A stretch of 36,261 nucleotides of DNA from Streptococcus sp. CSL10205-OR2 (GCF_025660655.1 NZ_JAOTIN010000015.1:1-36261), one strand, 5' to 3'; counted from the first letter of the stretch, positions 6,773-16,610 are shown. Notes: a model not told the origin generated them from the letters alone. Made by a program: numbers and translations.

Positions 6773-8413
6773 TTATTCTTTCTGCCAGCCCAATTTTTTT
6801 CTTAATGCTACTGCTTTTTCTCCAAGTAATAAGTCAAGTGCCCCACTCCATAAGGAAAGTCCACCGTACACAATAATCCCAACACCACCAACTAAAATCA
6901 AGTAAATAACACTTAATAGGCGATTTTGTGGGAGTGCTATTAAACCTAAAATACCATTAACAACGATAACGGCAACAACCATAACTATGGTCATAATAAT
7001 CATCAAGGTACTGCTTTTAACAAGTAAGCTACGATTAAAATTTGTAATCTCATGAATGCGTTTATAGATAAATACAATGGGAATAATGAGGGCAATCATC
7101 GTAGATAATAAAGGACCGTAAGAGTGAAAAACAAAAATAAAGGGAATCTGTAAAATTAGTTTTGCGATAACACCATATAGAAAATAAAGGACAGCCTTAC
7201 GATTTTCAAACAAGGCTTGTAGCATTGGTGATGATACAGTGTATAATCCCAAAAAGACCGTTTGGAGCAAGGAAACAATAAATAAATGTAGTGCTAAAAC
7301 GTCTGGTACTCCATAAAAAACCGTATATAGTGGAACGGCTAAAACAACCGAGCCAAAAATAGCTGGTAATAAGAATAAAAAGAGCATCTGTGTATTGTTA
7401 ATAACCAATTTTGCTGCTGCTTTTTTGTCATTTTTAACAATGTTTTCGGTCAACAAAGGAATACCTGTTCCGGCTATAGCTGTGGCTACAGCAATTAAAA
7501 TCATGGTTAGCTTACCAGGATTTGATGAAAAATAGGCAAACATAATCCGTAGTTCACGATTAGAATAATCTGTAAACCACCCCATGCTATTAATAAAAGT
7601 CATTTGGTCAATCAAGCGAAAAACTTGAATCGCACTACCAGTAATCACAAAAGGAATAGCCTCTTTAATCGTTTCCATTAAAATAGATTTGGTATCAAGG
7701 TCTATTGATTTTGGTGCTTTTAAAAAGACCTGATGGAGCATGTTTTCTTTCCATAAGAAATAAACCAAAACAGATAAGGAAGCAAACATACCAATAAAGG
7801 CTGCAAAGGTTGATTGGGTAACGGCTGCCACATAATCACCTGAACCCATTTTCATGATGTAAAAGGCTGTTAAAAGCATCCAGATAACTCGAATGACTTG
7901 TTCTGCTATTTGACTGATGGCATACGGTTTTAGATTATTAAAACCTTGGAAAAATCCTCTTAAAACACTCATGGCTGGAAAGACCAAAACAGCTAATGTT
8001 AAGCTTTGCATGACAGGAATCAAATCTTTACCACCACCGCTTAAGCCTGCTAAAACAGGAGAGCCAAAGAACATGATAACAGCAAAAAAGGAACCCAACA
8101 AAAGCATGAACATAAAGACTTTACGAATCAAGTAAAAGCTCATCTCAGGTTTATCAAGTGTGTTGTATTTTGCCACTTGTTTAGCGACTGCAACAGGAAT
8201 ACCTACTGTTGATACCAATAAAAAGAGCGCATAAATTTCATAACCCATACCAAAAAGAGCATTGGCTTCTGCTGCGTGAGGTGCCATCCATGCATACCAT
8301 GGAATAATGTAAATCGCACCTAATAAGCGACTCAAAAAATTACCAAAAGTTAGCCAAGCCGTTCCTTGAACCATTTTTTCTTGTTGTGTCATTTTTGATT
8401 TCTGTTTGCTCAT
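6773..8413 (-). CDS. murJ: Lipid II flippase MurJ (YtgP type), MOP superfamily
   Basis: Polytopic membrane protein of 546 residues from the ATG at 8413, with about 14 hydrophobic segments and the MOP-family fold. The N-terminal GTAWLTFGNFLSRLLGAIYI block is that of streptococcal YtgP proteins, which can replace MurJ in E. coli (established knowledge). It should flip lipid-linked peptidoglycan precursor across the membrane. An in-frame ATG at 8431 adds six residues, but the 8413 start is preferred: GAGAAAG lies 9 nt before it and none precedes 8431. It is divergent from murE, whose product acts earlier in the same pathway. Confidence 0.88.
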   Translation of the reverse strand: MSKQKSKMTQQEKMVQGTAWLTFGNFLSRLLGAIYIIPWYAWMAPHAAEANALFGMGYEIYALFLLVSTVGIPVAVAKQVAKYNTLDKPEMSFYLIRKVFMFMLLLGSFFAVIMFFGSPVLAGLSGGGKDLIPVMQSLTLAVLVFPAMSVLRGFFQGFNNLKPYAISQIAEQVIRVIWMLLTAFYIMKMGSGDYVAAVTQSTFAAFIGMFASLSVLVYFLWKENMLHQVFLKAPKSIDLDTKSILMETIKEAIPFVITGSAIQVFRLIDQMTFINSMGWFTDYSNRELRIMFAYFSSNPGKLTMILIAVATAIAGTGIPLLTENIVKNDKKAAAKLVINNTQMLFLFLLPAIFGSVVLAVPLYTVFYGVPDVLALHLFIVSLLQTVFLGLYTVSSPMLQALFENRKAVLYFLYGVIAKLILQIPFIFVFHSYGPLLSTMIALIIPIVFIYKRIHEITNFNRSLLVKSSTLMIIMTIVMVVAVIVVNGILGLIALPQNRLLSVIYLILVGGVGIIVYGGLSLWSGALDLLLGEKAVALRKKLGWQKE

Positions 8414-8444
8414 GTTTTTAATCTTTCTCATTCGTGATAATTTT

Positions 8445-8495
8445 ATTATAAACTTTTGCGTAAGACTTGTAAATCGAGAACTTTAAGTCTAAAAT
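8445..8495. promoter_or_regulatory. Overlapping divergent murJ/murE promoters
   Basis: For murJ (minus): TTTACA at 8473-8468, 17 nt, TATAAT at 8450-8445. For murE (plus): TTGTAA at 8467-8472, 17 nt, TAAAAT at 8490-8495. The two -35 hexamers occupy the same 7 bp, so polymerase can bind for only one direction at a time. Confidence 0.65.
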
Positions 8496-8502
8496 ATAAA
8501 GT

Positions 8503-9948
8503 ATGATTACAATGAAAAAAACCTTAACGATTTTAAAAAATGATAATAATTTCAGAGAAATTGTGTTGAATAATCACTTTTATTATGATTGGAAAGAAGA
8601 GACATTTGATGCGCTTAGCTATGATAGTAGAAATGTCTCAAAATCTACTCTTTTCTTTGCAAAAGGACGTGAATTTAATAAAAGTTATTTAGAACAAGCC
8701 ATTTCTGATGGTTTACAATACTACGTTTCTGAAAAAGATTATGAACTGACTATTCCAGTTATTTTGGTGAATGATATCAAACAAGCCATGAGTTTAATTG
8801 CTCAAGCTTTCTATGATTACCCACAAAATAAATTGAAACTATTGGCTTTTACGGGAACTAAAGGAAAAACAACAGCTGCTTATTATGCCTATCACATCCT
8901 AAAACAAAGTCATAAGCCCGCTTTATTATCAACGATGAACACCACTTTGGATGGCAAAACATTTTTCAAATCTGCCTTAACCACACCAGAAAGTATAGAT
9001 CTTTTGGCAATGATGGCAAAAGCTGTTGAAAATGGTCGCACCCATCTCATCATGGAAGTTTCAAGTCAGGCTTATTTGATGAAACGTGTGTATGGGTTAA
9101 CCTTCGATGTTGGGGTCTTTTTAAATATTAGTCCAGACCATATTGGTCCTATTGAACATCCTACTTTTGAAGATTATTTTTACCACAAACGTCTGTTATT
9201 AGAAAATAGTCGCTTTGTTGTTGTTAATCATCAAATGGATCATTTTGATGTGATCAAAGAACAAGTTGCTGATAGACCTCATGATTTCTATGGAAAAGAC
9301 TCTGAAAATGCTATTTTGAATAGCCAGTCGTTTTCATTTGAAATAACCGGTAAATTAGCTGGACACTACGATAGTCAATTAATTGGTCATTTTAATCAAG
9401 AAAATGCCCTGGCAAGCGGTTTAGCTGCACTAAAACTAGGGGCTAGCCTAGAAGACATCCAAAAAGGTATTGCTGAAACAGTCGTCCCTGGAAGAATGGA
9501 AGTTTTAACACAAAAAAATGGGGCTAGAGTTTTTGTTGATTATGCGCATAATGGTGTGAGTCTTAAACAACTTCTCTCTGTTGTTACTCAGCATCAAACA
9601 GGTCAAATTGTTCTTATTATCGGTGCCACTGGCAACAAAGGTGAGAGTCGTAGAAAAGATTTTGGAGAGGTTATTAATCAATTCCCTCATATCCATGTGA
9701 TTTTAACGGCTGATGATCCTAATTATGAAGATCCTTTTGTTATTGCTCAAGAAATTGCTAGTCATATCAAGCGTTCAGTGGATATCATTACCGATCGAGA
9801 AACAGCCATTAAAACAGCTATGACTCTGACAAGTCATGCTAGTGATGCTGTTGTTATTGCCGGTAAAGGGGCTGATGCTTATCAAATTATTGATGGGCAA
9901 AAAGTAGCCTATGAGGGTGACAGGGCTTTAGCTAAAAAATATCTATAG
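8503..9948 (+). CDS. murE: UDP-MurNAc-L-Ala-D-Glu:L-lysine ligase
   Basis: Cytoplasmic Mur ligase adding L-lysine to the peptidoglycan stem peptide. The 481-residue protein has the ATP loop TGTKGKTT at 117-124, LTTPES and MEVSSQA substrate blocks, and DDPNYEDP at 404-411, the motif form found in L-lysine-adding enzymes rather than the DNPR of diaminopimelate ligases. The ATG at 8503 is chosen because the N-terminus aligns without gaps to pneumococcal MurE as I recall it. No Shine-Dalgarno is visible, and the -10 ends 7 nt before the ATG, so the mRNA may be leaderless. Confidence 0.95.
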   Translation: MITMKKTLTILKNDNNFREIVLNNHFYYDWKEETFDALSYDSRNVSKSTLFFAKGREFNKSYLEQAISDGLQYYVSEKDYELTIPVILVNDIKQAMSLIAQAFYDYPQNKLKLLAFTGTKGKTTAAYYAYHILKQSHKPALLSTMNTTLDGKTFFKSALTTPESIDLLAMMAKAVENGRTHLIMEVSSQAYLMKRVYGLTFDVGVFLNISPDHIGPIEHPTFEDYFYHKRLLLENSRFVVVNHQMDHFDVIKEQVADRPHDFYGKDSENAILNSQSFSFEITGKLAGHYDSQLIGHFNQENALASGLAALKLGASLEDIQKGIAETVVPGRMEVLTQKNGARVFVDYAHNGVSLKQLLSVVTQHQTGQIVLIIGATGNKGESRRKDFGEVINQFPHIHVILTADDPNYEDPFVIAQEIASHIKRSVDIITDRETAIKTAMTLTSHASDAVVIAGKGADAYQIIDGQKVAYEGDRALAKKYL

Positions 9949-10032
9949 AAGATAAGAAAGCTATTATTTCCCATATTAACCTAGCGATTTATTTTTGACA
10001 GTCTCAGTTATTTTTTCTATGAGAGGACTATT

Positions 10033-10674
10033 ATGACAATGAAAATTTTAAAATCTGTTAATCGTATGGCTGGTGAAAACACCTACTACCTTACCAATAA
10101 CCAAGCAACCATTGTCATTGATCCAGGTAGTAACACAAAAGATATCTTAAATAAAATTACTTCCTTAGGAAAACCTGTGGTGGCTATTCTTCTCACGCAC
10201 ACTCATTATGATCATATCGTCAGTGTTGATGATGTGAGAGAAGCATTTAATCATCCCCCTGTTTATGTATCAAAACAAGAAGCTGACTGGCTTGGATCAC
10301 CTAAAGACAATCTTTCGGCTCTTGGAAGATTTGAAGGCATGGGTGATGTTATTATCAAGCCTGCAGATTATTTTTATGACGATCATAAAGACTATAATAT
10401 CGAAGGGTTTCAGTTTAAAGTTGTTGAAACACCTGGTCATTCGATTGGCAGTGTGTCCTTGATTTTCCCTGAAAGTGAAGCTGTTTTTACAGGTGATGCT
10501 CTTTTCAAAGGAACAATTGGCAGAACTGATTTACCAACTGGGAATTATGACCAGCTAATTACTAGTATTAAAACACAACTATTAACCTTACCCAAACATT
10601 ATCGTGTTTTTCCTGGGCACGGGCAAAATACTGTGATTAGTCATGAAAAAATGTTTAATCCCTACCTAACATAA
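10033..10674 (+). CDS. Metallo-beta-lactamase-fold hydrolase (glyoxalase II-like)
   Basis: A 213-residue MBL-fold enzyme. The metal-binding motif HTHYDH is at 56-61, followed by ETPGHSIGS, GDALFKGTIGRTD and FPGHG blocks, the pattern of the YcbL/YqgX glyoxalase II-like subgroup. It probably hydrolyses a thioester or related substrate, but the sequence does not reveal which. AGAGGA lies about 7 nt before the ATG at 10033. It follows murE by 84 bp in the same direction, with a strong terminator after it, so the two may share a transcript. Confidence 0.85.
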   Translation: MTMKILKSVNRMAGENTYYLTNNQATIVIDPGSNTKDILNKITSLGKPVVAILLTHTHYDHIVSVDDVREAFNHPPVYVSKQEADWLGSPKDNLSALGRFEGMGDVIIKPADYFYDDHKDYNIEGFQFKVVETPGHSIGSVSLIFPESEAVFTGDALFKGTIGRTDLPTGNYDQLITSIKTQLLTLPKHYRVFPGHGQNTVISHEKMFNPYLT

Positions 10675-10718
10675 AAACCTATAGGAGTACAGTTCTGTTG
10701 TACTCTTATAGGTTTTTT
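10673..10718. terminator. Bidirectional rho-independent terminator
   Basis: Long stem (16 pairs including a G-U) between 10676-10691 and 10699-10714, with a 7-nt loop, flanked by an A-run on the left and a T-run on the right. It serves the MBL hydrolase gene (+) and ftsX (minus), which converge here. Confidence 0.92.
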
Positions 10719-10733
10719 ATCTGTATCTCTTGA

Positions 10734-11663
10734 TTAAGCTTTTAAGTATCGTCTCATTGATAGAACTGATCCTACTGAACCGATAAGAATTCCGATGAGG
10801 AATAAAGCTCCCATAGCATATAGTAGAAAAACATCAGGCTCATACATTGATAAATTTTGCTTGATTAAAGCCACATTGAATTTTTGATAAACAAAATGAT
10901 AACCATAAAATAAGATTAATGATGGTAAAATAGCCCCAATAAGGCCCACCCAAGCGCCTTCAAGAAAGAATGGCCATCTAATATAAGAATTCTTTGCTCC
11001 TACTAATCGCATAATCATAATCTCTCTTCGACGAGAAATAATGGTGATACGAATGGTATTAGAGATAAGGAAAACAGCAACAAATAATAGTAAACCAGCA
11101 CCTACAAGTCCCCAAGTTCTGATAACGCCAGCTATCCTAAAGATTCTCTCAGTATTTGCTCCACCATATTCGACAGAATCAATACCATTAATACCTTCAA
11201 CTTCTTTGGCAACACTTTTAACAGCTTGTGGTGATGTTGTTGTAATGATGTAGACGGTGCTAAGTGGATTAGCATCTCCTTCAAAAATTTCCCATGAATC
11301 GCCAAGTGTTTCTTGAAGATTTTTTAACTGCTCTTCTTTGTCAGAAAAATCAATTTTTTCAACTTCAGGTATAGCAGCAATCTGATCGTATATTTTATGA
11401 TAATTCTCATTAGCCACTAAAGTGCCATCTTGATTTGGAATTTGTTCTACGTAGTCAGTTGAATCAACTAGTAAAAAGGCATTGACTTGAATATTTTTTT
11501 CAATACCAGTTGCTAAACGTTCTGTATTTGCAATCACAGCTGAAAAAATTCCCACAAGAATTAAAGTGATTGACACCGAGCTAATCGCCACAAATGTCAT
11601 CCAGCCATTTCTTTTGAGATTTTTCATTGATTCCCATAAATGTCTAAAAAATCTTCTAATCAT
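10734..11663 (-). CDS. ftsX: Cell division protein FtsX
   Basis: Membrane subunit of the FtsEX complex; in streptococci it activates the septal peptidoglycan hydrolase PcsB (established for pneumococcus). The 309-residue protein has a cytoplasmic N-terminus, a first membrane segment near 21-44, an extracellular domain near 45-175, and three further membrane segments. The SRRREIMIMRLVGA block is typical of FtsX. The ATG at 11663 overlaps the ftsE stop by 8 nt and has AGGAGAG upstream. An upstream in-frame extension to 11720 lies inside ftsE and is not credible. Confidence 0.95.
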   Translation of the reverse strand: MIRRFFRHLWESMKNLKRNGWMTFVAISSVSITLILVGIFSAVIANTERLATGIEKNIQVNAFLLVDSTDYVEQIPNQDGTLVANENYHKIYDQIAAIPEVEKIDFSDKEEQLKNLQETLGDSWEIFEGDANPLSTVYIITTTSPQAVKSVAKEVEGINGIDSVEYGGANTERIFRIAGVIRTWGLVGAGLLLFVAVFLISNTIRITIISRRREIMIMRLVGAKNSYIRWPFFLEGAWVGLIGAILPSLILFYGYHFVYQKFNVALIKQNLSMYEPDVFLLYAMGALFLIGILIGSVGSVLSMRRYLKA

Positions 11664-12348
11664 CGTAACCGTACTCTCCTTTTTCTTCATCACGAGCAAC
11701 ACGACCATCTTCAATCGCAATCACTCGATGACGCAATGTGTCAACGATATTTTTATTGTGCGTTGCCATTAAAATCGTTGTCCCTTGAAGGTTAATCCGC
11801 TCTAGTAATTGCATGATTTCCCATGAATTATCAGGGTCCAAGTTTCCTGTTGGTTCATCAGCAATCAATAATTTAGGATTATTAACGATGGCACGAGCAA
11901 TTGCAACACGTTGTTGCTCACCACCTGATAATTGATCAGGAAATGATCTCATTTTATGTTTTAAACCAACTAGTTCTAGTACTTCAGGAACACGTTTTTT
12001 GATATTACGTGGTCTTTCACCAATAACTTCCATGGCATAAGCAACATTTTCAAAAACTGTTTTCTTAGGAAGTAGTTTATAGTCTTGGAAGACAACACCA
12101 ATACTACGACGCAAGTATGGGACTTCTCTTTTTTTCAATTTATTCAAATCAAAACCAGCTACTTTTAAAGAACCTTTAGTTAGTTTTTCCTCACGGTAAA
12201 GTAGTTTGATAAAACTTGATTTCCCAGCCCCTGAAGGACCAACGATATAAACAAATTCACCCTTATCAACAGTAATAGATACATTTCTAAGTGCTGTTGT
12301 TGAGCGATGATATTTCTTGCTCACATCTCTCATTTCAATTAATGCCAT
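11656..12348 (-). CDS. ftsE: Cell division ATP-binding protein FtsE
   Basis: ABC-type ATPase partner of FtsX, 230 residues from the ATG at 12348. Walker A GPSGAGKSS is at 37-45, the signature is LSGGEQQRVAIARA, and Walker B ends LIADEPTGNLDP. The MALIEMRDVSKKYH start and the VGVVFQDYKLLPKKTVFENV block are typical of FtsE. GAGG precedes the ATG by about 9 nt. A longer frame to 12381 would run into prfB and is rejected. It begins 17 nt after prfB and overlaps ftsX, forming prfB-ftsE-ftsX. Confidence 0.96.
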   Translation of the reverse strand: MALIEMRDVSKKYHRSTTALRNVSITVDKGEFVYIVGPSGAGKSSFIKLLYREEKLTKGSLKVAGFDLNKLKKREVPYLRRSIGVVFQDYKLLPKKTVFENVAYAMEVIGERPRNIKKRVPEVLELVGLKHKMRSFPDQLSGGEQQRVAIARAIVNNPKLLIADEPTGNLDPDNSWEIMQLLERINLQGTTILMATHNKNIVDTLRHRVIAIEDGRVARDEEKGEYGYDD

Positions 12349-12365
12349 TATTTTTTCCTCTCTTA

Positions 12366-13461
12366 TTATTCTATTCGCCATTTGAGATAAGCATCGATAA
12401 AGCCATCAATGTCACCATCCATCACTTTATCTACCTGAGCGACTTCAAAGTTTGTCCGATGATCTTTAACCATTGTATACGGAGTAAAAACATAAGATCT
12501 TATCTGGCTTCCCCAGGTAATTTCTTTTTTATCTCCTTTTAGAGCAGAGACTTCTTGTTCTTTTTTCTCTTGTTCTAATTGATAGAGTTTACTTTGAAGC
12601 ATTTTCATAGCACGATCTCTGTTGCCATATTGTGTTCTATCAACAGTTGATGACACAACAATTCCTGTTGGAATATGGGTCAAACGAACACCTGTTGACA
12701 CTTTATTGACATTTTGTCCACCAGCGCCACCTGAGCGAAAGGTATCCATTTTAATGTCGTCATCTTTAATCTCTACTTCAATGGTATCATCTAACTCAGG
12801 CATCACTTCAATTGATGCAAAGGATGTGTGACGCCGTTTTGCTGAATCAAACGGCGATATTCTCACTAGTCGATGAACACCCATTTCTGATTTTAAAAGA
12901 CCATAAGCATTGGTACCCTCAAAAGAAAGTGTCACACTTTTAATGCCTGCCTCATCACCAGCTTGATAATCTAGGACTTCTACCTTAAAGCCTCTGGCAT
13001 TACCAAAACGCGTGTACATTCTAAGGAGCATGTCACCCCAGTCTTGTGCTTCTGTACCACCAGATCCTGGATGAATTTCTAAAATGGCATTGTTACTGTC
13101 ATAGGGTTCTGACAATAAGAGTGTCATTTCATAACTAATCATCATTTTATCCAGCTTATTTAAGGTTTCTTCTAATTCACTTTGAACAGAAGCATCTTCT
13201 GAAACCATTTCTTCTAAAATCTCAACTTCTTCACTGAGTTCAACCATTGTCTGAAAGGTTTGGTATTTTGATTTTAAATCATTAAGTTCCTGAGATACTT
13301 TTTGAGCCTTAATATTATCATCCCAAAAATGAGGATGAGTCATTTCGTTTTCTAAGAGAGCAATGTCTTCTTCCAATCGCTCTAGGTCAAAGAGACCTCC
13401 TGAAGCTAGTCAACTTCTCTTTATTTTCTACTATTTTCTGACGGATTTCTGAAATATCCAT
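12366..13461 (-). CDS. prfB: Peptide chain release factor 2 with programmed +1 frameshift
   Basis: RF2 releases nascent chains at UGA and UAA. It is encoded in two frames. The first runs from ATG 13461 for 24 codons ([20 protein letters not shown] and four more) to an in-frame TGA at 13389-13387. The site reads AGGAGG-TCT-CTT-TGA-C: an internal Shine-Dalgarno 3 nt before the slippery CTT. Shifting +1 gives GAC and a further 340 residues, 364 in all. SPF (stop recognition) is at about 202-204 and GGQ (peptidyl hydrolysis) at about 247-249. GAGG precedes the ATG. Low RF2 favours shifting, so the protein autoregulates its synthesis. Confidence 0.95.
13380..13400 (-). promoter_or_regulatory. prfB +1 recoding site
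   Basis: Internal Shine-Dalgarno AGGAGG, 3-nt spacer, then CTT TGA C. This is the bacterial RF2 frameshift cassette with its usual spacing. The reading frame changes at the T of the TGA (13389). Confidence 0.93.
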
Positions 13462-13897
13462 GGTCTATACCTCTTTAATATAATTCTACCTATTCTATCA
13501 TAGATGAGCTTGTATTGCCATTCTTATAGTAATTATTTAAGAAAATTTTCATTACCAACTCACAAAAGCTAAGACAAAATAAAAATACTAGTCTGATAGT
13601 AGACTGTAGCACTTTTTTTATTTCTGACTATCTTATGACTCTACATCGTTGTAGAATAGTTTTCTCATATAGTTAACCGTTGATTAGAGAAAACACTTTT
13701 TAAGCTATAAAATAATAGGGCACAATTTCTATAGTACTATTTTAAAGGAAAATTATAAAGTCTGCAAGACGAAATCATTACTAATTATTACTTTTGTTGC
13801 AAGTCGTTAACATTTGGAATCACTTTTCCAACTGTTTTAGTGAAAACTAAAAGTGACTAGGAAATTCTAGTCACTTAAGTTATAGTCTATTTAACTG
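13462..13897. other. 436-bp gene-free interval between prfB and the cation ATPase
   Basis: No frame longer than a few dozen codons with a ribosome site is visible on either strand. It holds the ATPase terminator (13851-13876), a small hairpin CTACA/TGTAG (13641-13654), an inverted repeat GTTTTCTC/GAGAAAAC (13659-13666 and 13687-13694) followed by ACTTTTT, and a weak AGTCT/AGACT hairpin near T-runs at about 13590-13620. An unannotated small RNA is possible but nothing identifies one. The prfB promoter must also lie here, though I see no convincing -35/-10 pair. Confidence 0.5.
13851..13876 (-). terminator. Terminator after the cation ATPase gene
   Basis: Perfect 10-bp stem AAGTGACTAG/CTAGTCACTT with a 6-nt loop, followed on the minus strand by TTAGTTTTC. 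It lies 22 nt beyond the ATPase stop. Confidence 0.82.
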
Positions 13898-16579
13898 TTA
13901 AATGGCGTTTTTATCCATACCAAGTTTTCTTTGTCCCCATTTAACCAATTCGACAATGATAATCATTGAAAAACTTCCAATAAAGGTCACTAGCCATTGT
14001 CCTGGTGTTAATAGGCTGACATGGAAGAATTGATTGAAACCTGGAACAACAAGGGTTGACAACAATAGTAAAAAGGCAATAATAATCGACCAGTTAAAGA
14101 GTTTATTTTTAAATGGTCCAACTTTAAAGATGGATTGATAAACTGATTTCACATTATAAGCATGGAATAGCTGAATAAAACCAAGGGTTGCATAAGCCAT
14201 CGTTAAGGCATCTGCGTGTATTTCTTGGTAGGTGCTATGTTCAGGGAAGCTAAGAGCAAAACCGTAAACACCAAGAACAAGAACAGTTTGCAAAATACCT
14301 TGATAGATGATTGCTTCCATGACACCACCCGCAAAGAAACTTGATTTTCTACCTCTAGGCTTGTGACTCATAACACCTGGTTCAGCCGGTTCAACACCTA
14401 AAGCAATCGCTGGTAGCGTATCAGTTACCAAGTTAATCCATAAGAGATGAACAGGTTGTAGCACATCCCAACCAAACAAGGTAGATAAGAAGATGGTTAA
14501 CACTTCAGCAGTATTTGCTGATAGCAAGTACTGAATAGTTTTTTGAATGTTTGAAAAGACTTTACGCCCTTCTTCAACTGCCACAATGATGGTAGCAAAA
14601 TTATCATCAGCAAGAACCATATCAGAAGCACTTTTTGATACTTCTGTTCCAGTGATACCCATACCAATACCAATATCAGCCGTTTTAAGTGCAGGAGCAT
14701 CATTAACACCATCACCAGTCATGGCAACAACTTTACCTTGTGTTTGCCAAGCTTTTACGATACGAACCTTATGTTCAGGTGATACCCTAGCATAGACAGA
14801 GTACTGACTAACTACTTTTTGGAAATCCTCATCTGATAGGTCATTAAGCTCTGCCCCAGTCATGACATGGTCAACTGAATCATCTGTGATAATGCCAAGA
14901 CGCTTAGCAATAGCTTCAGCGGTATCTTGATGGTCTCCTGTAATCATGATTGGTCGGATACCTGCTTCACGAGCGACTCTTACAGCCTCTGCTGCTTCAG
15001 GTCTTTCTGGGTCAATCATCCCCACCAAACCTGAGAAAATAAGATTATTTTCAAGAGTTTGTGACTGTAATTGAGGCACCTCGTCTTCGTATTTATAGGC
15101 CATCATTAAAACACGTAGAGCTCTTTTAGCTAAATCATGATTGACAGTTAAAATCGTTTCTTTATCCGCATCTGTAATTGGGCGAATATTACCATTTTCT
15201 TCAATATGGCTCAATCGTTTCAATAATTGGTCAGGAGCACCTTTAACAGCAACAAAATAGCGATTGTCTTCTACCTGATGAATGGTAGACATCAATTTTC
15301 GTGTTGAATCAAATGGCATCTCAGCCACACGAGGCTCGTCTACTAATTTCTCACGAACATCAAAATTTTGATCTAAACCAAATTGGATTAAAGCAGTTTC
15401 TGTTGGATCTCCGATTAAGGCTCCATCTTGAGCAATTTTACTGTCATTAGCAAAGGTCATAATACGTAAAGTAGTATTATCTTCTGCTAATTTTTCACTG
15501 GAAGATAACAATTGTCCATTCGTGTAGATTTTTTCAACCGTCATCTGGTTCATAGTAAGCGTTCCTGTTTTATCAGAAGCAATAATTTCAGTTGAACCAA
15601 GTGTTTCTACTGCTGGTAATTTTCTAACAAAGGATTTTCTTTTAGCCAGTACTTGCGTTCCTAGTGATAAAACGACAGTGACAATAGCTGGCAGACCTTC
15701 TGGTATCGCTGCAACAGCTAAGGCTACAGATGTTAATAAGCCTTTAAGTGGATCTTGACCTTTTAAAAAGACACCAACAACAAAGGTAACAACAGCAATG
15801 ACCAAAATAACATAGGTCAATACTTTTGATAAATTATTTAAGTTTTGTTTGAGTGGTGTATCTGTTTCATCAGCATCTTGGAGCATTCCTGCAATATGAC
15901 CAACTTCAGTATACATTCCTGTGTTTGTCACCACACCAATCCCACGGCCATAGGTAACACTTGAGTTTTGATAGCCCATATTAGCACGATCGCCAATAGG
16001 TGCATCTTCTTTTAAGACAACATCTAATGTTTTTTCAACTGGAACAGACTCTCCCGTCAATCCTGATTCTTCAATCTTAAGAGAATTGGCCTCTAATAGT
16101 CGCATATCTGCAGGAACAATGTCACCAGCCTCTAACAAGACCACATCACCCGGCACTAAATCTTTTGAGTCTACTTCAATCACATGGCCATCGCGACGAA
16201 CACGCGCAACAGGGCTTGACATTGATTTTAAAGCATCAATTGCTTCTTCTGCTTTACCTTCTTGATAAACACCAAAAGCAGCGTTTAAAACAACAACCGC
16301 CATAATGATAATAGCATCTGCCCAGTCGTGACCACCTGATGTAATCACTGATAAAATAGCAGCTGCTACTAAGATAATAATCATTAAATCTTTAAATTGG
16401 TCGATGAATTTGGCGATAACTGATCTTTTTTCACCTTCTTCTAATTCGTTGCGACCAAACTCGGCTAAGCGTTTATGAGCTTCTTGATTGGTTAAACCTT
16501 CTTTTGAAGAGTTTAAAGCAGCTAAAACAGCCTCCTCATTTTGGATATAGTATAACTCTCGTTTTTGTTTTTTAGACAA
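13898..16579 (-). CDS. P-type cation-transporting ATPase (Ca2+/Mn2+ exporter type)
   Basis: An 893-residue P2-type (SERCA/PMR1-like) ATPase in the membrane. It has TGES in the actuator domain, AAIPEGLPA in M4, the phosphorylated Asp336 in DKTGTLT, MTGDGVNDAP in the hinge, and NLVTDTLPA in M6, which supplies cation ligands. The start is TTG at 16579, preceded by GGAGGAG at good spacing; no nearby ATG fits. A yybP-ykoY riboswitch precedes it. The pneumococcal counterpart (called mgtA or caxP) is Mn2+-riboswitch controlled and exports cations, so Mn2+/Ca2+ detoxification is the best inference. Confidence 0.9.
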   Translation of the reverse strand: MSKKQKRELYYIQNEEAVLAALNSSKEGLTNQEAHKRLAEFGRNELEEGEKRSVIAKFIDQFKDLMIIILVAAAILSVITSGGHDWADAIIIMAVVVLNAAFGVYQEGKAEEAIDALKSMSSPVARVRRDGHVIEVDSKDLVPGDVVLLEAGDIVPADMRLLEANSLKIEESGLTGESVPVEKTLDVVLKEDAPIGDRANMGYQNSSVTYGRGIGVVTNTGMYTEVGHIAGMLQDADETDTPLKQNLNNLSKVLTYVILVIAVVTFVVGVFLKGQDPLKGLLTSVALAVAAIPEGLPAIVTVVLSLGTQVLAKRKSFVRKLPAVETLGSTEIIASDKTGTLTMNQMTVEKIYTNGQLLSSSEKLAEDNTTLRIMTFANDSKIAQDGALIGDPTETALIQFGLDQNFDVREKLVDEPRVAEMPFDSTRKLMSTIHQVEDNRYFVAVKGAPDQLLKRLSHIEENGNIRPITDADKETILTVNHDLAKRALRVLMMAYKYEDEVPQLQSQTLENNLIFSGLVGMIDPERPEAAEAVRVAREAGIRPIMITGDHQDTAEAIAKRLGIITDDSVDHVMTGAELNDLSDEDFQKVVSQYSVYARVSPEHKVRIVKAWQTQGKVVAMTGDGVNDAPALKTADIGIGMGITGTEVSKSASDMVLADDNFATIIVAVEEGRKVFSNIQKTIQYLLSANTAEVLTIFLSTLFGWDVLQPVHLLWINLVTDTLPAIALGVEPAEPGVMSHKPRGRKSSFFAGGVMEAIIYQGILQTVLVLGVYGFALSFPEHSTYQEIHADALTMAYATLGFIQLFHAYNVKSVYQSIFKVGPFKNKLFNWSIIIAFLLLLSTLVVPGFNQFFHVSLLTPGQWLVTFIGSFSMIIIVELVKWGQRKLGMDKNAI

Positions 16580-16610
16580 AATAGTCTCCTCCTCTAGTCT
16601 TTTTCCATAG

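Noticed and set aside
11664..11720. Longer N-terminus for FtsX
   Set aside because: It would read through ftsE coding sequence in another frame, and the ribosome site AGGAGAG sits before the ATG at 11663.
13659..13694. CRISPR-like or IS-like repeat in the prfB-ATPase gap
   Set aside because: There is only one inverted pair, with no repeat-spacer periodicity and no transposase remnant.
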